This document shows positions 1 through 7,281 of a stretch of 13,422 nucleotides of DNA, one piece after another. The stretch comes from Chitinophagaceae bacterium (lineage in GTDB: Bacteria; Bacteroidota; Bacteroidia; Chitinophagales; Chitinophagaceae), in contig JADYYU010000288.1 of assembly GCA_020853515.1 (NCBI GenBank), forward strand, positions 1 to 13,422, written 5' to 3'. How positions within the stretch are numbered: position 1 is the first letter of the stretch; each line of letters starts with the position of its first letter. The translations under genes were made by a program, and so were the position numbers. The notes under the pieces were generated by a model, which saw only the letters and a list, made by a program, of their open reading frames with translations, was not told where the DNA came from and did no database searches.

Positions 1-1305
1 AGTGCAGGGCCTGAAGGTAAGGGACCACTGGCGAACGCGCACGATTGGGTAAATATGGACTCAGACAATCTGAATCTTGCACAAAATCGTTTCAGCCCCA
101 TCGGCGCCGTGTCAGAAAATGGGCAGGCAGCGAAGTCGCACTACACCCGCGAAACCGACACCATGCCCGGATTTGCCGGCAGTTCGTGGTATTACCTTCG
201 TTATATGGACCCCCACAATGCACAATCATTTTGTGATCAAAAAATCAGCGATTACTGGAATCAGGTAGATGTATATGTAGGTGGTGCCGAACATGCCGTT
301 GGCCATTTATTGTATTCACGTATGTGGTGCAAAGTACTTTATGACCTCGGCTATATAGCCTTTGATGAGCCCTATAAAAAGCTGATCAATCAGGGTATGA
401 TACAGGGCAACTCAAGATTGGTTTACAGGATAAAAAATACAAATACCTTTGTAAGTGCCGGTTTGAAAACGCAATATGAAACGGACACCCTGTATGCAGA
501 ATACAAATTTTGCAACGGACTTGAATTAGATATTGATCAGTTCAGAAACTGGAGAGATGAATACCAAAACGCCGAATTTATTTTAGAAGACGGTAAATAT
601 ATCTGCGGGAGTCTGGTTGAAAAAATGAGTAAAAGACTGTTTAATGTTGTGAATCCCGATGATATCATTGAACAGTACGGCACCGACACCTTCCGTATGT
701 ATGAAATGTTTTTGGGTCCGCTTGAAGTCAGCAAACCATGGGATACCAAAGGAATAGAAGGCGTGCACCGCTTTCTGAAAAAGTGGTGGCGGCTTTATGT
801 AGATGAACAAAATGGCCTTAGCATTTCTGACGAAAATGCCAGTGCAGAGGAATTAAAAATCCTGCATCAGACCCTTAAGAAAATAGCTGCTGACATTGAA
901 AATTTTGCATTTAATACGTCGGTCAGTCAGTTTATGATCTGCATCAACGAATTGAGTAAACTGCAATGTAATAAACGGGAAATTCTGCAACCGCTTCTCA
1001 TTGCACTCAATCCTTTTGCCCCGCATATCAGCGCAGAACTCTGGCAGTTGATGGGAAACGAAAACTCCATACTGGATGTAGCCTTTCCGGAAGTGCAGGA
1101 GAAATACCTGATAGAAAACACATTCAGGTATCCTGTTGCAGTGAACGGAAAAACCCGCACCGACCGTGAACTTGCGCTGGATCTGGATGTGAAGGATATA
1201 GAAAAACTGATCATGCAGGACGAAAATATCATTAAATGGATGGAAGGCAAACCACTCAAGAAATTTATCTTCGTTAAGGCCAGGATGATCAATGTGGTGG
1301 TGTAA
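1..1305 (+). CDS. leuS: Leucine--tRNA ligase, C-terminal part (5' end outside window)
   Basis: This is the downstream part of cytoplasmic leucyl-tRNA synthetase, which charges tRNA-Leu with leucine using ATP. The frame is open from base 1, so the N-terminus with the HIGH motif and most of the CP1 editing domain lie outside. Visible in order are the class I catalytic segment ending ETDTMPGFAGSSWYYLRYMD, the GGAEHAVGHLLYSRMW stretch, a leucine-specific insertion, and the signature loop KMSKR (bases 622-636), a variant of KMSKS. The anticodon-binding helical domain follows with NPFAPHISAELW, and then the small C-terminal domain (VNGKTRTDRELALD, ending KARMINVVV). The end matches the family's usual end, so the 3' side is intact. 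The next gene starts about 75 bases downstream, behind its own candidate promoter. Identity is secure from the motif set. Confidence 0.97.
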   Translation, partial: SAGPEGKGPLANAHDWVNMDSDNLNLAQNRFSPIGAVSENGQAAKSHYTRETDTMPGFAGSSWYYLRYMDPHNAQSFCDQKISDYWNQVDVYVGGAEHAVGHLLYSRMWCKVLYDLGYIAFDEPYKKLINQGMIQGNSRLVYRIKNTNTFVSAGLKTQYETDTLYAEYKFCNGLELDIDQFRNWRDEYQNAEFILEDGKYICGSLVEKMSKRLFNVVNPDDIIEQYGTDTFRMYEMFLGPLEVSKPWDTKGIEGVHRFLKKWWRLYVDEQNGLSISDENASAEELKILHQTLKKIAADIENFAFNTSVSQFMICINELSKLQCNKREILQPLLIALNPFAPHISAELWQLMGNENSILDVAFPEVQEKYLIENTFRYPVAVNGKTRTDRELALDLDVKDIEKLIMQDENIIKWMEGKPLKKFIFVKARMINVVV

Positions 1306-1334
1306 GCAGCCGCGGGTGTGAAACCTTTGTGAAA

Positions 1335-1350
1335 TCTCTGATAGCAGAGA
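1335..1350. repeat. Perfect 6-bp inverted repeat (TCTCTG-ATAG-CAGAGA)
   Basis: TCTCTG and CAGAGA are exact reverse complements separated by ATAG. The element lies between leuS and the next gene. No T-run follows directly, so it is not a standard terminator. It overlaps the candidate -33 element of the downstream promoter, so an operator or a 3'-end processing hairpin is possible. A chance occurrence is also possible. Confidence 0.35.
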
Positions 1351-1367
1351 CTGATGTTGTATTTTCG
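1337..1367 (+). promoter_or_regulatory. Candidate Bacteroidota promoter for the 1381 gene
   Basis: TCTG (1337-1340), a 19-base spacer, then TATTTTCG (1360-1367) resembles the Bacteroidota sigma-70 type consensus TTTG-N19..21-TAnnTTTG, with one mismatch in each box. It would start transcription just upstream of the ATG at 1381. This supports 1381 over the upstream in-frame ATG at 1354, which lies inside the promoter. Confidence 0.4.
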
Positions 1368-1380
1368 CAGGCGTAATTTT

Positions 1381-2076
1381 ATGAACCGATTTTTTAAGTA
1401 CTTATTTTTGATGTTCACCATAGGCAGCCTCCTGCAAAGCAACGCACAGACTGTCATTATCGGTGAGGTACGTGATCTGGCTAACAATAGCCTCATGGGA
1501 AATGTGAATCTTAAAAATATTTATTCACAGCAAGGCATGACCATCGGCGCGGACGGTAAATTTTCGATCTCTGTAAAAAAAGGAGAACTGATCGAATTTA
1601 CTAAAATTGGTTATCAGACGGTACGGGTGCGTATTCTGAGCGAAAAAGAGCCGGAATACTATAAAATTGTGATGAATAAAACCCCGATCGAATTACGTGA
1701 AGTTGATATCCGGGGCCGTCCGCTTGATTATAAAAAAGATAGTTTCCGCTACCGCAAAACCTACGACATAGTGATGCGAAAAGAACGCCGTGATGACGTT
1801 GATATGCGCAGCATGCCGCTTGCCATGCTCAGCAAGAAAAACCGGCAGGAATGGGCCTTTCAGAAAATGTATGATCAATGGGAAGAAGAAAAATATATCG
1901 ATTTTGTTTTCAATGATAAACTGGTCAGTCGCATTACTTACCTTGAAGGGGAAGAACTAAAAATCTTCATGCGTAAATACCGGCCTCCTTACGATCTTGT
2001 GCGCAATGTGTCAGAGTATGAGTATCTCGATTATATTAAAAGTTGCTACTATCACTTTAAAAAGTCTGAACACTAA
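1381..2076 (+). CDS. Exported carboxypeptidase-like regulatory domain protein
   Basis: The protein has 231 residues starting at 1381. An upstream in-frame ATG at 1354 would put basic residues before the signal peptide and overlap the candidate promoter. A signal peptide (MNRFFKYLFLMFTIGSLLQS, cleaved near NAQ) is followed by a CarboxypepD-regulatory-like beta-sandwich (about residues 25-95: GEVRDLANNSLMGNV, GADGKFSISV, FTKIGYQTVRV). Such domains are common at the N-terminus of SusC-type receptors, but here no plug or barrel follows. The rest is a charged segment with FVFNDKLVSRITYLEGEELKIFMRKYRP, typical of a Bacteroidota family of small periplasmic or surface proteins of unknown role. It converges with porQ, with only 6 bases between the two stop codons. 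The fold assignment is firm; the function is unknown. Confidence 0.85.
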   Translation: MNRFFKYLFLMFTIGSLLQSNAQTVIIGEVRDLANNSLMGNVNLKNIYSQQGMTIGADGKFSISVKKGELIEFTKIGYQTVRVRILSEKEPEYYKIVMNKTPIELREVDIRGRPLDYKKDSFRYRKTYDIVMRKERRDDVDMRSMPLAMLSKKNRQEWAFQKMYDQWEEEKYIDFVFNDKLVSRITYLEGEELKIFMRKYRPPYDLVRNVSEYEYLDYIKSCYYHFKKSEH

Positions 2077-2082
2077 ACCCGG

Positions 2083-3189
2083 CTATTTGTAACTGTTTTC
2101 AAATTTTTCACTCCAGTTAATTTTACTGCCTGCCTGCCCGATTCCAAACAATTGATTCAATGCAAAGTTGATACCCACCTCGCTGTAGGCGCCGGACATA
2201 TGATAGTAAGATTGGGCAAAATGTATTATGAATTTATTGAGGTAAAGACCGCCGCCAAATGAAAACCCCGACATGCCTTTTTTCTCACTGATTGCCAGTT
2301 CGGATCTGCGTAAATGATTATATCCGACACTCAGTTCAAGTCGCTTACCCAGATTAATATCCAGCGCAAACACAAAATGCCTGAATAATTTGTCGGCGAA
2401 GTAACTTTTCTCTTTACTTGTTTGCGTATTGTCGTTAAAGAGCAGCGTGTTGTCTTCCTGATCGGCAGGGTTGTCATAACGGATGTCCCACGCGTACAGA
2501 TGATGAGCCAGCACACTCAACGAAAAAGGTGCCTTTTTAAACTTTTTTACTATACCGATCTGCAGATCGATCGGCAGTGGCTGCGATCCGATATTCTGAT
2601 CATACTTGGCAAGTTGGATACCGGCATTTTTAACAACAGCCCCCACATACCACTGACTGACAGTGTCGGCATATACTAGACCGATATCAGCCAGTACTGC
2701 CGCCGAACTAGTATTGATCAGATTGGAATGAGCATATTTAAGCGACGCTCCGTACCGCCATTTCTCAAGGTATGAACGGGATGCACTCAGGGTAAGCGCA
2801 TAATCAGCCGCTTTGGAAGGACCTTGTATATTACCCAGATTGTCGGTGAGCTTGAAACTGCCGTAATCGAGATACTGTACACCCAGACCAAAAGTTGTAT
2901 TTGCTTTTTTTGAATGATGGGCATACAGTAAGTTACTGATTCTGCTGCCTCCGTAATAAAGATTGTAATTGAGTCCCAAATGTGTGTGAAACTCGGGCCT
3001 GATCAAAGCCGGATTTGCTGTACCCAGCATAAGGTCTCGTGCAGGATTGCAAACAGAAATGCCTCCGACCGCTGTTACATGAGGACTTTGAGACAGCCGC
3101 AGAAATTCAAAAATATGCTCGCCACCGGTGACTTGTGCCTGCCCCCACAAAACCGGTATGCATAATAAGGCCGATAGAAAATACTTCAT
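2083..3189 (-). CDS. porQ: Type IX secretion system outer-membrane protein PorQ
   Basis: The protein has 368 residues starting at 3189. PorQ belongs to the T9SS attachment complex (with PorU, PorV and PorZ) on the outer membrane, where cargo is released and anchored. A signal peptide (MKYFLSALLCIPVLWGQAQ) precedes the family-typical start GGEHIFEFLRLSQSP, then VTAVGGISV and ANPALI. After this come repeated amphipathic beta-strands ending in aromatic residues, as in a FadL-like outer-membrane barrel (YGASLKYAHS, HFVFALDINLGKRLELSVGY, FSFGGGLYL). A longer start at 3234 is in frame, but it would add a hydrophilic extension and lie across the TATATTTG promoter box, so 3189 is preferred. The gene ends against the convergent upstream-strand gene. 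PorP/SprF was considered, but its usual N-terminal pattern is absent. Confidence 0.85.
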   Translation of the reverse strand: MKYFLSALLCIPVLWGQAQVTGGEHIFEFLRLSQSPHVTAVGGISVCNPARDLMLGTANPALIRPEFHTHLGLNYNLYYGGSRISNLLYAHHSKKANTTFGLGVQYLDYGSFKLTDNLGNIQGPSKAADYALTLSASRSYLEKWRYGASLKYAHSNLINTSSAAVLADIGLVYADTVSQWYVGAVVKNAGIQLAKYDQNIGSQPLPIDLQIGIVKKFKKAPFSLSVLAHHLYAWDIRYDNPADQEDNTLLFNDNTQTSKEKSYFADKLFRHFVFALDINLGKRLELSVGYNHLRRSELAISEKKGMSGFSFGGGLYLNKFIIHFAQSYYHMSGAYSEVGINFALNQLFGIGQAGSKINWSEKFENSYK

Positions 3190-3214
3190 GATAAACACTT
3201 TAACGAATATTTCC

Positions 3215-3222
3215 CAAATATA
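3215..3222 (-). promoter_or_regulatory. Candidate -7 box (TATATTTG) of porQ
   Basis: Read on the minus strand, this is an exact match to TAnnTTTG, 26 bases upstream of the ATG at 3189. A -33 TTTG at the usual 19-21 base spacing is not evident; a TTTG lies only 13 bases away, at 3236-3239. The box lies in the short divergent region shared with the GH25 gene. Confidence 0.45.
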
Positions 3223-3275
3223 TTTTATTTTCAACCAAAATTGTTGCTTAGCATTGCTTTTTGTGAATTTAACCG

Positions 3276-4016
3276 ATGAAGAAAAAATATAAAATAATTT
3301 TTGTAAGCATTTCGCTGCTTACTCTGCTTTCGCTTTATTTTTACGAAAAGTATTTTTTTTATCAAACGGTCACCTATCCTGATTTCGGTATTACCATACC
3401 AGCCGGCTATAATACCCACGGCATTGATGTATCGCGCTATCAGCATCAGATAAACTGGAACGAGGTGATCAGTATGCGCGATAAAGGTCAGCGCATTTCA
3501 TTTGCGATCGCAAAATGTACTGAAGGCACCACTATCATTGATCCATTTTTTAAAAAAAACTGGAAAAAAATGAAAGAACAAAACCTGATCAGAGGCTGCT
3601 ATCTGTATTTTCATCCGAATCGAAATCCAAAAGACCAGGCCGTTTTTTTTATGAAACACGCTGATCTGCAGGAAGGTGATCTGCCGCCGGTCATCGACAT
3701 TGAGGATGCGCACGGCATGAGTGTGGCTAAAATCAGAGAGGCTCTTTTAATCTGTATTGAGACCTTGCAAAATCAGTATCATACCAAACCGATCATCTAT
3801 ACAGGTGCCGACTTTTACGAAAATATTCTGGGACCCGGTTTTGATGACTATCCTTTATGGGTAGCGCATTACGAACAGTTGCAGGCACCCCGTATCAAAA
3901 GAAAATGGCTGATGTGGCAGCACAATTGCAAAGGCCGGGTGAACGGTATCAGAGGACAGGTAGACTTTAATGTGGTCAATGGCAGTTTAGCCGCCTTGCA
4001 GACCCTTTGCCTGTAA
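3276..4016 (+). CDS. Membrane-anchored GH25 muramidase (lysozyme-like)
   Basis: The protein has 246 residues. GH25 enzymes cleave the beta-1,4 bond between N-acetylmuramic acid and N-acetylglucosamine in peptidoglycan. A short basic N-terminus and one hydrophobic segment (about residues 5-24, IIFVSISLLTLLSLYFY) suggest an inner-membrane anchor or uncleaved signal, leaving the enzyme in the periplasm. The catalytic barrel shows HGIDVSRYQ (Asp51), FAIAKCTEG, the PPVIDIED core with Asp141 and Glu143, PLWVAHY, and VDFNVVNGS (Asp230). The spacing of these acids fits the Asp/Asp/Glu/Asp set of characterised GH25 lysozymes, so activity is expected. The length is normal for a single-domain member and no cell-wall-binding repeat is present. 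The gene is divergent from porQ and converges on the T9SS cargo gene with one base between stop codons. Confidence 0.93.
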   Translation: MKKKYKIIFVSISLLTLLSLYFYEKYFFYQTVTYPDFGITIPAGYNTHGIDVSRYQHQINWNEVISMRDKGQRISFAIAKCTEGTTIIDPFFKKNWKKMKEQNLIRGCYLYFHPNRNPKDQAVFFMKHADLQEGDLPPVIDIEDAHGMSVAKIREALLICIETLQNQYHTKPIIYTGADFYENILGPGFDDYPLWVAHYEQLQAPRIKRKWLMWQHNCKGRVNGIRGQVDFNVVNGSLAALQTLCL

Positions 4017-4017
4017 A

Positions 4018-4980
4018 TTATAATTTTGAAATTTTTCCGCTTTGCACGATCTTATGATCTTTCAGAATATTAAAAAGGTAGCTTCCTTTAGCGAGTGATG
4101 ACACATCAAAGGTGTTCAACGTTTCATGAATTTCGTAGGCAGCAATCTGACGCCCATTCAGATCAAGCAGGTGTAACTGATACTGATTTTTATCCTGATT
4201 CTGCAGGTTGACATGTAAGGTATTTTCAACCGGCGAAGGATATACCGCAGCCACTTTTTCAGATAGTAAATATTGTGAAGTACCATCCGGTGCAGATATC
4301 ATAATATCATCAGCCACGATCCATGTTCCATCATGAAGATTCGTAAAAACAGTATCGATTCCAAAATTAGCACTCGATGAAATAATGACCCTGATTTTTG
4401 TCGTACTGAAACTTGCATTTTGTAATTTAAACGGAAGTGTGATATGCGTGTAAGCACTGATCGCAGATCCTAACAATGTATCCGCCACAGACACAACACT
4501 GTCACCCCCATCCGAATCATCCAGTGCCAGTATAGTGATCTGGGTTGTGTCCCCACCCACCGGATTATTTTTTACCCATAAACCTGCACTATACGGATTG
4601 TAAGTAAAAGGCGTCCCCCCCTCAAAGAGAAAGGTCAGACTTGCATCTACAATGATAGTAGAATTGCTGGCCACACAGGGCATGGGACCGCTTCCGATAT
4701 ATCCTGTAATATCATCCTGTATTTTTGTGGCTGCCTTGATCGCTGTACCTCCACCATTGCCGGGCATTTCTTTACTGACCTGCGGAACAAATGCACCACC
4801 GGGATTCGTTAAAAATCCAAAATAGCAAATGGTCGAATCGGTTGAATTCCAGCCATTAGGGATACTGAGTGAAACACCACCGGCATTTAAATTATGCCAG
4901 CTTTCAAAATCGGAAATAATTTGCCCAGTCGACTGCAAGCAGAAACAGGCAACGGCCAGTAGAAGAATGATTTTTTTCAT
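4018..4980 (-). CDS. T9SS cargo protein with type A C-terminal sorting domain
   Basis: The protein has 320 residues and is predicted to be secreted or surface-attached. A signal peptide (MKKIILLLAVACFCLQSTGQ) is followed by a beta-rich region that begins IISDFESWHN, contains PNGWNST, and later runs DTTQITILALDDSDGGDSV and GTWIVADDIMIS. This resembles the PCMD-type (putative carbohydrate metabolism) jelly-roll domain that often precedes a sorting tag, though the match is from memory of the pattern. The last 75 residues are a type A T9SS sorting domain: VYPSPVENTLHVNL, LHLLDLNGRQIAAYEI, FDVSSLAKGSYLFNIL, ending SGKISKL. The tag directs passage through the T9SS translocon and is then removed. 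It lies 37 bases downstream of the peroxiredoxin gene on the same strand. The substrate or ligand is unknown. Confidence 0.85.
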   Translation of the reverse strand: MKKIILLLAVACFCLQSTGQIISDFESWHNLNAGGVSLSIPNGWNSTDSTICYFGFLTNPGGAFVPQVSKEMPGNGGGTAIKAATKIQDDITGYIGSGPMPCVASNSTIIVDASLTFLFEGGTPFTYNPYSAGLWVKNNPVGGDTTQITILALDDSDGGDSVVSVADTLLGSAISAYTHITLPFKLQNASFSTTKIRVIISSSANFGIDTVFTNLHDGTWIVADDIMISAPDGTSQYLLSEKVAAVYPSPVENTLHVNLQNQDKNQYQLHLLDLNGRQIAAYEIHETLNTFDVSSLAKGSYLFNILKDHKIVQSGKISKL

Positions 4981-5017
4981 AAATTAAAAATGTTTATTTA
5001 AAAACGAAAAGCAACAT

Positions 5018-5488
5018 TTACTGAAGCGAATTCAGGCACTCCCGGATCGCATCGAAATTTGGCAACTGACCCGCATTGTCAAGCACCTCTTCATAACGAA
5101 CAATCCCTTCGCGGTCTATCACAAATGCGGCACGCTTGCTGACGCCCTGCATGTCGAAAGAAAAAGATTCGAACAAACAGTCGTACGCAGCGGCTGTTGT
5201 TTTATTAAAATCAGACAAGAATGTAAAATCAAAATTATTTTCCTTTTTATACTTATCCAGCACAAAAAGCGAGTCAATGGAAATACCAATAATTTCTGCA
5301 TTCAGTTTGCTGTAAACATCCATGCTGTCGCGCACACTGCAAAGTTCAGTGGTACAGGTACTGGTAAAGGCAAGCGGAAAAAAAAGTAACAGTACATTTT
5401 TTCCGTGAAAATCTGAAAGGGATATTTTATTTTTTTCTGTATTGTATAAAGTAAAATCCGGTGCGGTTGCTCCAATTTGGATGCCCAT
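5018..5488 (-). CDS. Peroxiredoxin (AhpC/TSA family, BCP-like)
   Basis: The protein has 156 residues, a normal length for a thioredoxin-fold thiol peroxidase reducing hydrogen peroxide or organic peroxides in the cytoplasm. No signal peptide is present. Motifs in order are APDFTLYN, the active-site loop PLAFTSTC with peroxidatic Cys45, Cys50 five residues later in the place of the resolving cysteine of BCP/PrxQ enzymes, and KRAAFVIDREG with the conserved Arg119. The overall pattern (GISIDSLFVLDKYKKEN) also recalls the AhpE branch, so the exact subgroup is uncertain. Cys104 is a further candidate thiol. The gene has a clear promoter of its own and is divergent from phoH. The T9SS cargo gene lies 37 bases downstream and may be co-transcribed. 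Confidence 0.9.
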   Translation of the reverse strand: MGIQIGATAPDFTLYNTEKNKISLSDFHGKNVLLLFFPLAFTSTCTTELCSVRDSMDVYSKLNAEIIGISIDSLFVLDKYKKENNFDFTFLSDFNKTTAAAYDCLFESFSFDMQGVSKRAAFVIDREGIVRYEEVLDNAGQLPNFDAIRECLNSLQ

Positions 5489-5504
5489 GTTAAATTATTT
5501 TTAC

Positions 5505-5536
5505 CAAAAGTATAGTATGTTCATCTTATTCCCAAA
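5505..5536 (-). promoter_or_regulatory. Promoter of the peroxiredoxin gene
   Basis: On the minus strand, TTTG (5533-5536), a 20-base spacer and TACTTTTG (5505-5512) match the Bacteroidota consensus exactly in both boxes. Transcription would begin about 10 bases before the ATG at 5488, giving a very short leader. Confidence 0.75.
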
Positions 5537-5560
5537 ATATTCACAACGTTATTTAAGTTT

Positions 5561-5592
5561 TTTGATTATTCAAGTTCTTTTGTCTAACATTG
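5561..5592 (+). promoter_or_regulatory. Promoter of phoH
   Basis: TTTG (5561-5564), a 20-base spacer and TAACATTG (5585-5592, one mismatch from TAnnTTTG) precede the phoH start by about 20 bases. The element stands back to back with the peroxiredoxin promoter, with 24 bases between the two -33 boxes. Confidence 0.6.
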
Positions 5593-5613
5593 TAAATACT
5601 AACAAATTAAACA

Positions 5614-6600
5614 TTGACAGAACAGCTCATAAACCTTGAAACCATTAACCCTATTGAATTTTTTGGCGTCAACAATATTAAATTTGATATTTTAAAAAAG
5701 AAATTTCCTTTATTAAAAATATTATCACGCGGTTCGCTGATCAAGCTGACCGGCCAGGCAGATGAAGTGGCCCTTGCAAAGGAAAAAATCGGACTGATTG
5801 TTCAGTATCTCGAACGCAACGGACATCTTTCTGAAAATTATTTTTCAAAAATATTAGGCGACGACGATGGGGTGATTGATGAAAAAGTGGCCGACGATGG
5901 CGGCAACGATATCATCGTATTTGGCCAAAACGGCAAGATCATTAAAGCTAAAACGCGCAATCAGAAACTGATGGTGCATATGGCCGAAAAAAATGATATT
6001 ATCTTTGCCGTAGGTCCTGCCGGCACCGGCAAAACATATACTGCGGTAGCCCTGGCAGTGCGTGCATTAAAAAACAAATCGGTTAAAAAGATCATTCTCA
6101 CAAGGCCGGCTGTAGAAGCTGGTGAAAGTCTGGGTTTTTTACCGGGCGATCTGAAAGAAAAAATAGATCCGTATTTACGACCGCTTTATGATGCCCTCGA
6201 TGATATGATACCGGCCGACAAACTAAATTATTATATGACCAACCGGGTCATCGAAGTGGCACCCCTGGCTTATATGCGTGGTCGTACCCTCGATAATGCG
6301 TATATCATTCTTGATGAAGCGCAAAATACAACCGAGTTGCAAATCAAGATGTTTCTGACCCGTATCGGGCCCTCTGCAAAAGCCATCATTACAGGCGATA
6401 TGACACAGATTGACTTGCCCAAAAATCAGGTGAGCGGTTTGGGCAGGGCCATTCACATTTTGAGAAATATTGATGGCATTGCGCATATCGAGCTTGATGG
6501 GGAAGATGTGGTGAGGCATCGTTTGGTAAAAGAGATCATTAAAGCTTACGACCGCGAATTCAATGCCAACGAAAAAAGAAAAGAAGCGGATGGAAAGTAG
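5614..6600 (+). CDS. phoH: PhoH family P-loop ATPase (TTG start)
   Basis: The protein has 328 residues. PhoH/PhoL proteins are cytoplasmic ATPases tied to RNA metabolism and phosphate or stress responses; the exact role is unsettled. The N-terminal KH-like region (about residues 10-70: NPIEFFGVNN, LKILSRGSLIKLTGQ) leads into an ATPase core. This core has Walker A GPAGTGKT at 134-141, LTRPAVEAGESLGFLPGDL, Walker B IILDEAQN with Asp234-Glu235, and ITGDMTQIDLP as a sensor-like motif. The start is a TTG at 5614: an in-frame TAA lies two codons upstream, and no ATG occurs until well inside the conserved domain. Conservation of the MTEQ-to-FFGV stretch supports it. The last 11 bases overlap the following lipoprotein gene, so translational coupling is likely. 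Family identity is certain. Confidence 0.95.
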   Translation: MTEQLINLETINPIEFFGVNNIKFDILKKKFPLLKILSRGSLIKLTGQADEVALAKEKIGLIVQYLERNGHLSENYFSKILGDDDGVIDEKVADDGGNDIIVFGQNGKIIKAKTRNQKLMVHMAEKNDIIFAVGPAGTGKTYTAVALAVRALKNKSVKKIILTRPAVEAGESLGFLPGDLKEKIDPYLRPLYDALDDMIPADKLNYYMTNRVIEVAPLAYMRGRTLDNAYIILDEAQNTTELQIKMFLTRIGPSAKAIITGDMTQIDLPKNQVSGLGRAIHILRNIDGIAHIELDGEDVVRHRLVKEIIKAYDREFNANEKRKEADGK

Positions 6601-7240
6601 TTGGTGCCGGTATGCATTGATCCTCGTGCTGCTTGTAAGTGCCTGCCAAAGCAAACAGCAACATCCGGTAGCAAAACCAGTTGCAGAGGAAGCCTTTCCT
6701 GCTGCCGCAAAATTAAAAATAGACAGTTGCAAACCCCTGTTGCACAATGGCTGCATAGTGCTGCGCAGAGGTAATGATGTGATCAGCGAAATGTTTTCAT
6801 TGTTTAATAAAACCGATAAAACCTTTTCACATTGCGGCATCGCGTTTAACGAAAATAATACCTGGTATGTGTACCATTCCATTGGCGGTGAAGACAATCC
6901 GGACGAAAAATTAAGAAAGGATACGTATGAAAATTTTGTGATCCCCCTTCATAATAAAGGATTCGGTATTTACAGTTTAACTACAAACGGTTCTGTGATC
7001 ACCCAACTTCATCATATCGTAGATTCGCTCTATGCCCGAAAAGTGCCTTTTGATATGAAATTTGACCTGGAAAGTAACGACAGACTCTACTGCGCCGAAA
7101 TGGTGTACAAGTCTTTTCAAAAAGCTTCGGGAAATGATTCGCTATTTAGTGTCACACTCCACAATGGCTTTCGCTTTGTGTCAACTGATAATATATTTGT
7201 GAATAAACAGGCTCAAATGCTTTGCCGTGTAAACTATTAA
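6590..7240 (+). CDS. YiiX/YebB-like NlpC/P60-type cysteine hydrolase lipoprotein
   Basis: The protein has 216 residues from the ATG at 6590. An earlier in-frame ATG at 6563 would put a charged stretch before the signal. The N-terminus (CRYALILVLLVSACQSK) is a lipoprotein signal with the lipobox cysteine at 19. The body matches the permuted papain-like amidase fold (YiiX/YaeF): NGCIVLRRGNDVISEMF, FSHCGIAF with His81, and LYCAEMVYKSF with Cys168, the expected His and nucleophilic Cys of the permuted order. Members are thought to cut amide bonds in cell-wall peptides, lipids or modified proteins, but the substrate here is unknown. The start lies inside the phoH 3' end (11-base overlap). The two are probably one transcript, even though phoH is cytoplasmic and this protein is envelope-bound. 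Confidence 0.82.
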   Translation: MESSWCRYALILVLLVSACQSKQQHPVAKPVAEEAFPAAAKLKIDSCKPLLHNGCIVLRRGNDVISEMFSLFNKTDKTFSHCGIAFNENNTWYVYHSIGGEDNPDEKLRKDTYENFVIPLHNKGFGIYSLTTNGSVITQLHHIVDSLYARKVPFDMKFDLESNDRLYCAEMVYKSFQKASGNDSLFSVTLHNGFRFVSTDNIFVNKQAQMLCRVNY

Positions 7241-7251
7241 TAGTAGTTTTG
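7221..7251 (+). promoter_or_regulatory. Consensus promoter of the DUF4878 lipoprotein gene
   Basis: TTTG (7221-7224), a 19-base spacer and TAGTTTTG (7244-7251) match TTTG-N19-TAnnTTTG without mismatch. The -33 box lies inside the last codons of the preceding gene. Transcription is expected near 7258, giving a leader of about 24 A-rich bases before the ATG at 7282. Confidence 0.8.
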
Positions 7252-7281
7252 CAGATTCAAAAAATTAATAAAACAAAAAAC

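Noticed and set aside
927..1496. Minus-strand 189-codon open frame antisense to the leuS 3' end
   Set aside because: It shows no recognisable domain and overlaps well-supported LeuRS coding sequence and the next gene's signal peptide.
6223..6897. Minus-strand 224-codon open frame across the phoH-lipoprotein junction
   Set aside because: It is antisense to two strongly supported genes, with no domain pattern of its own.
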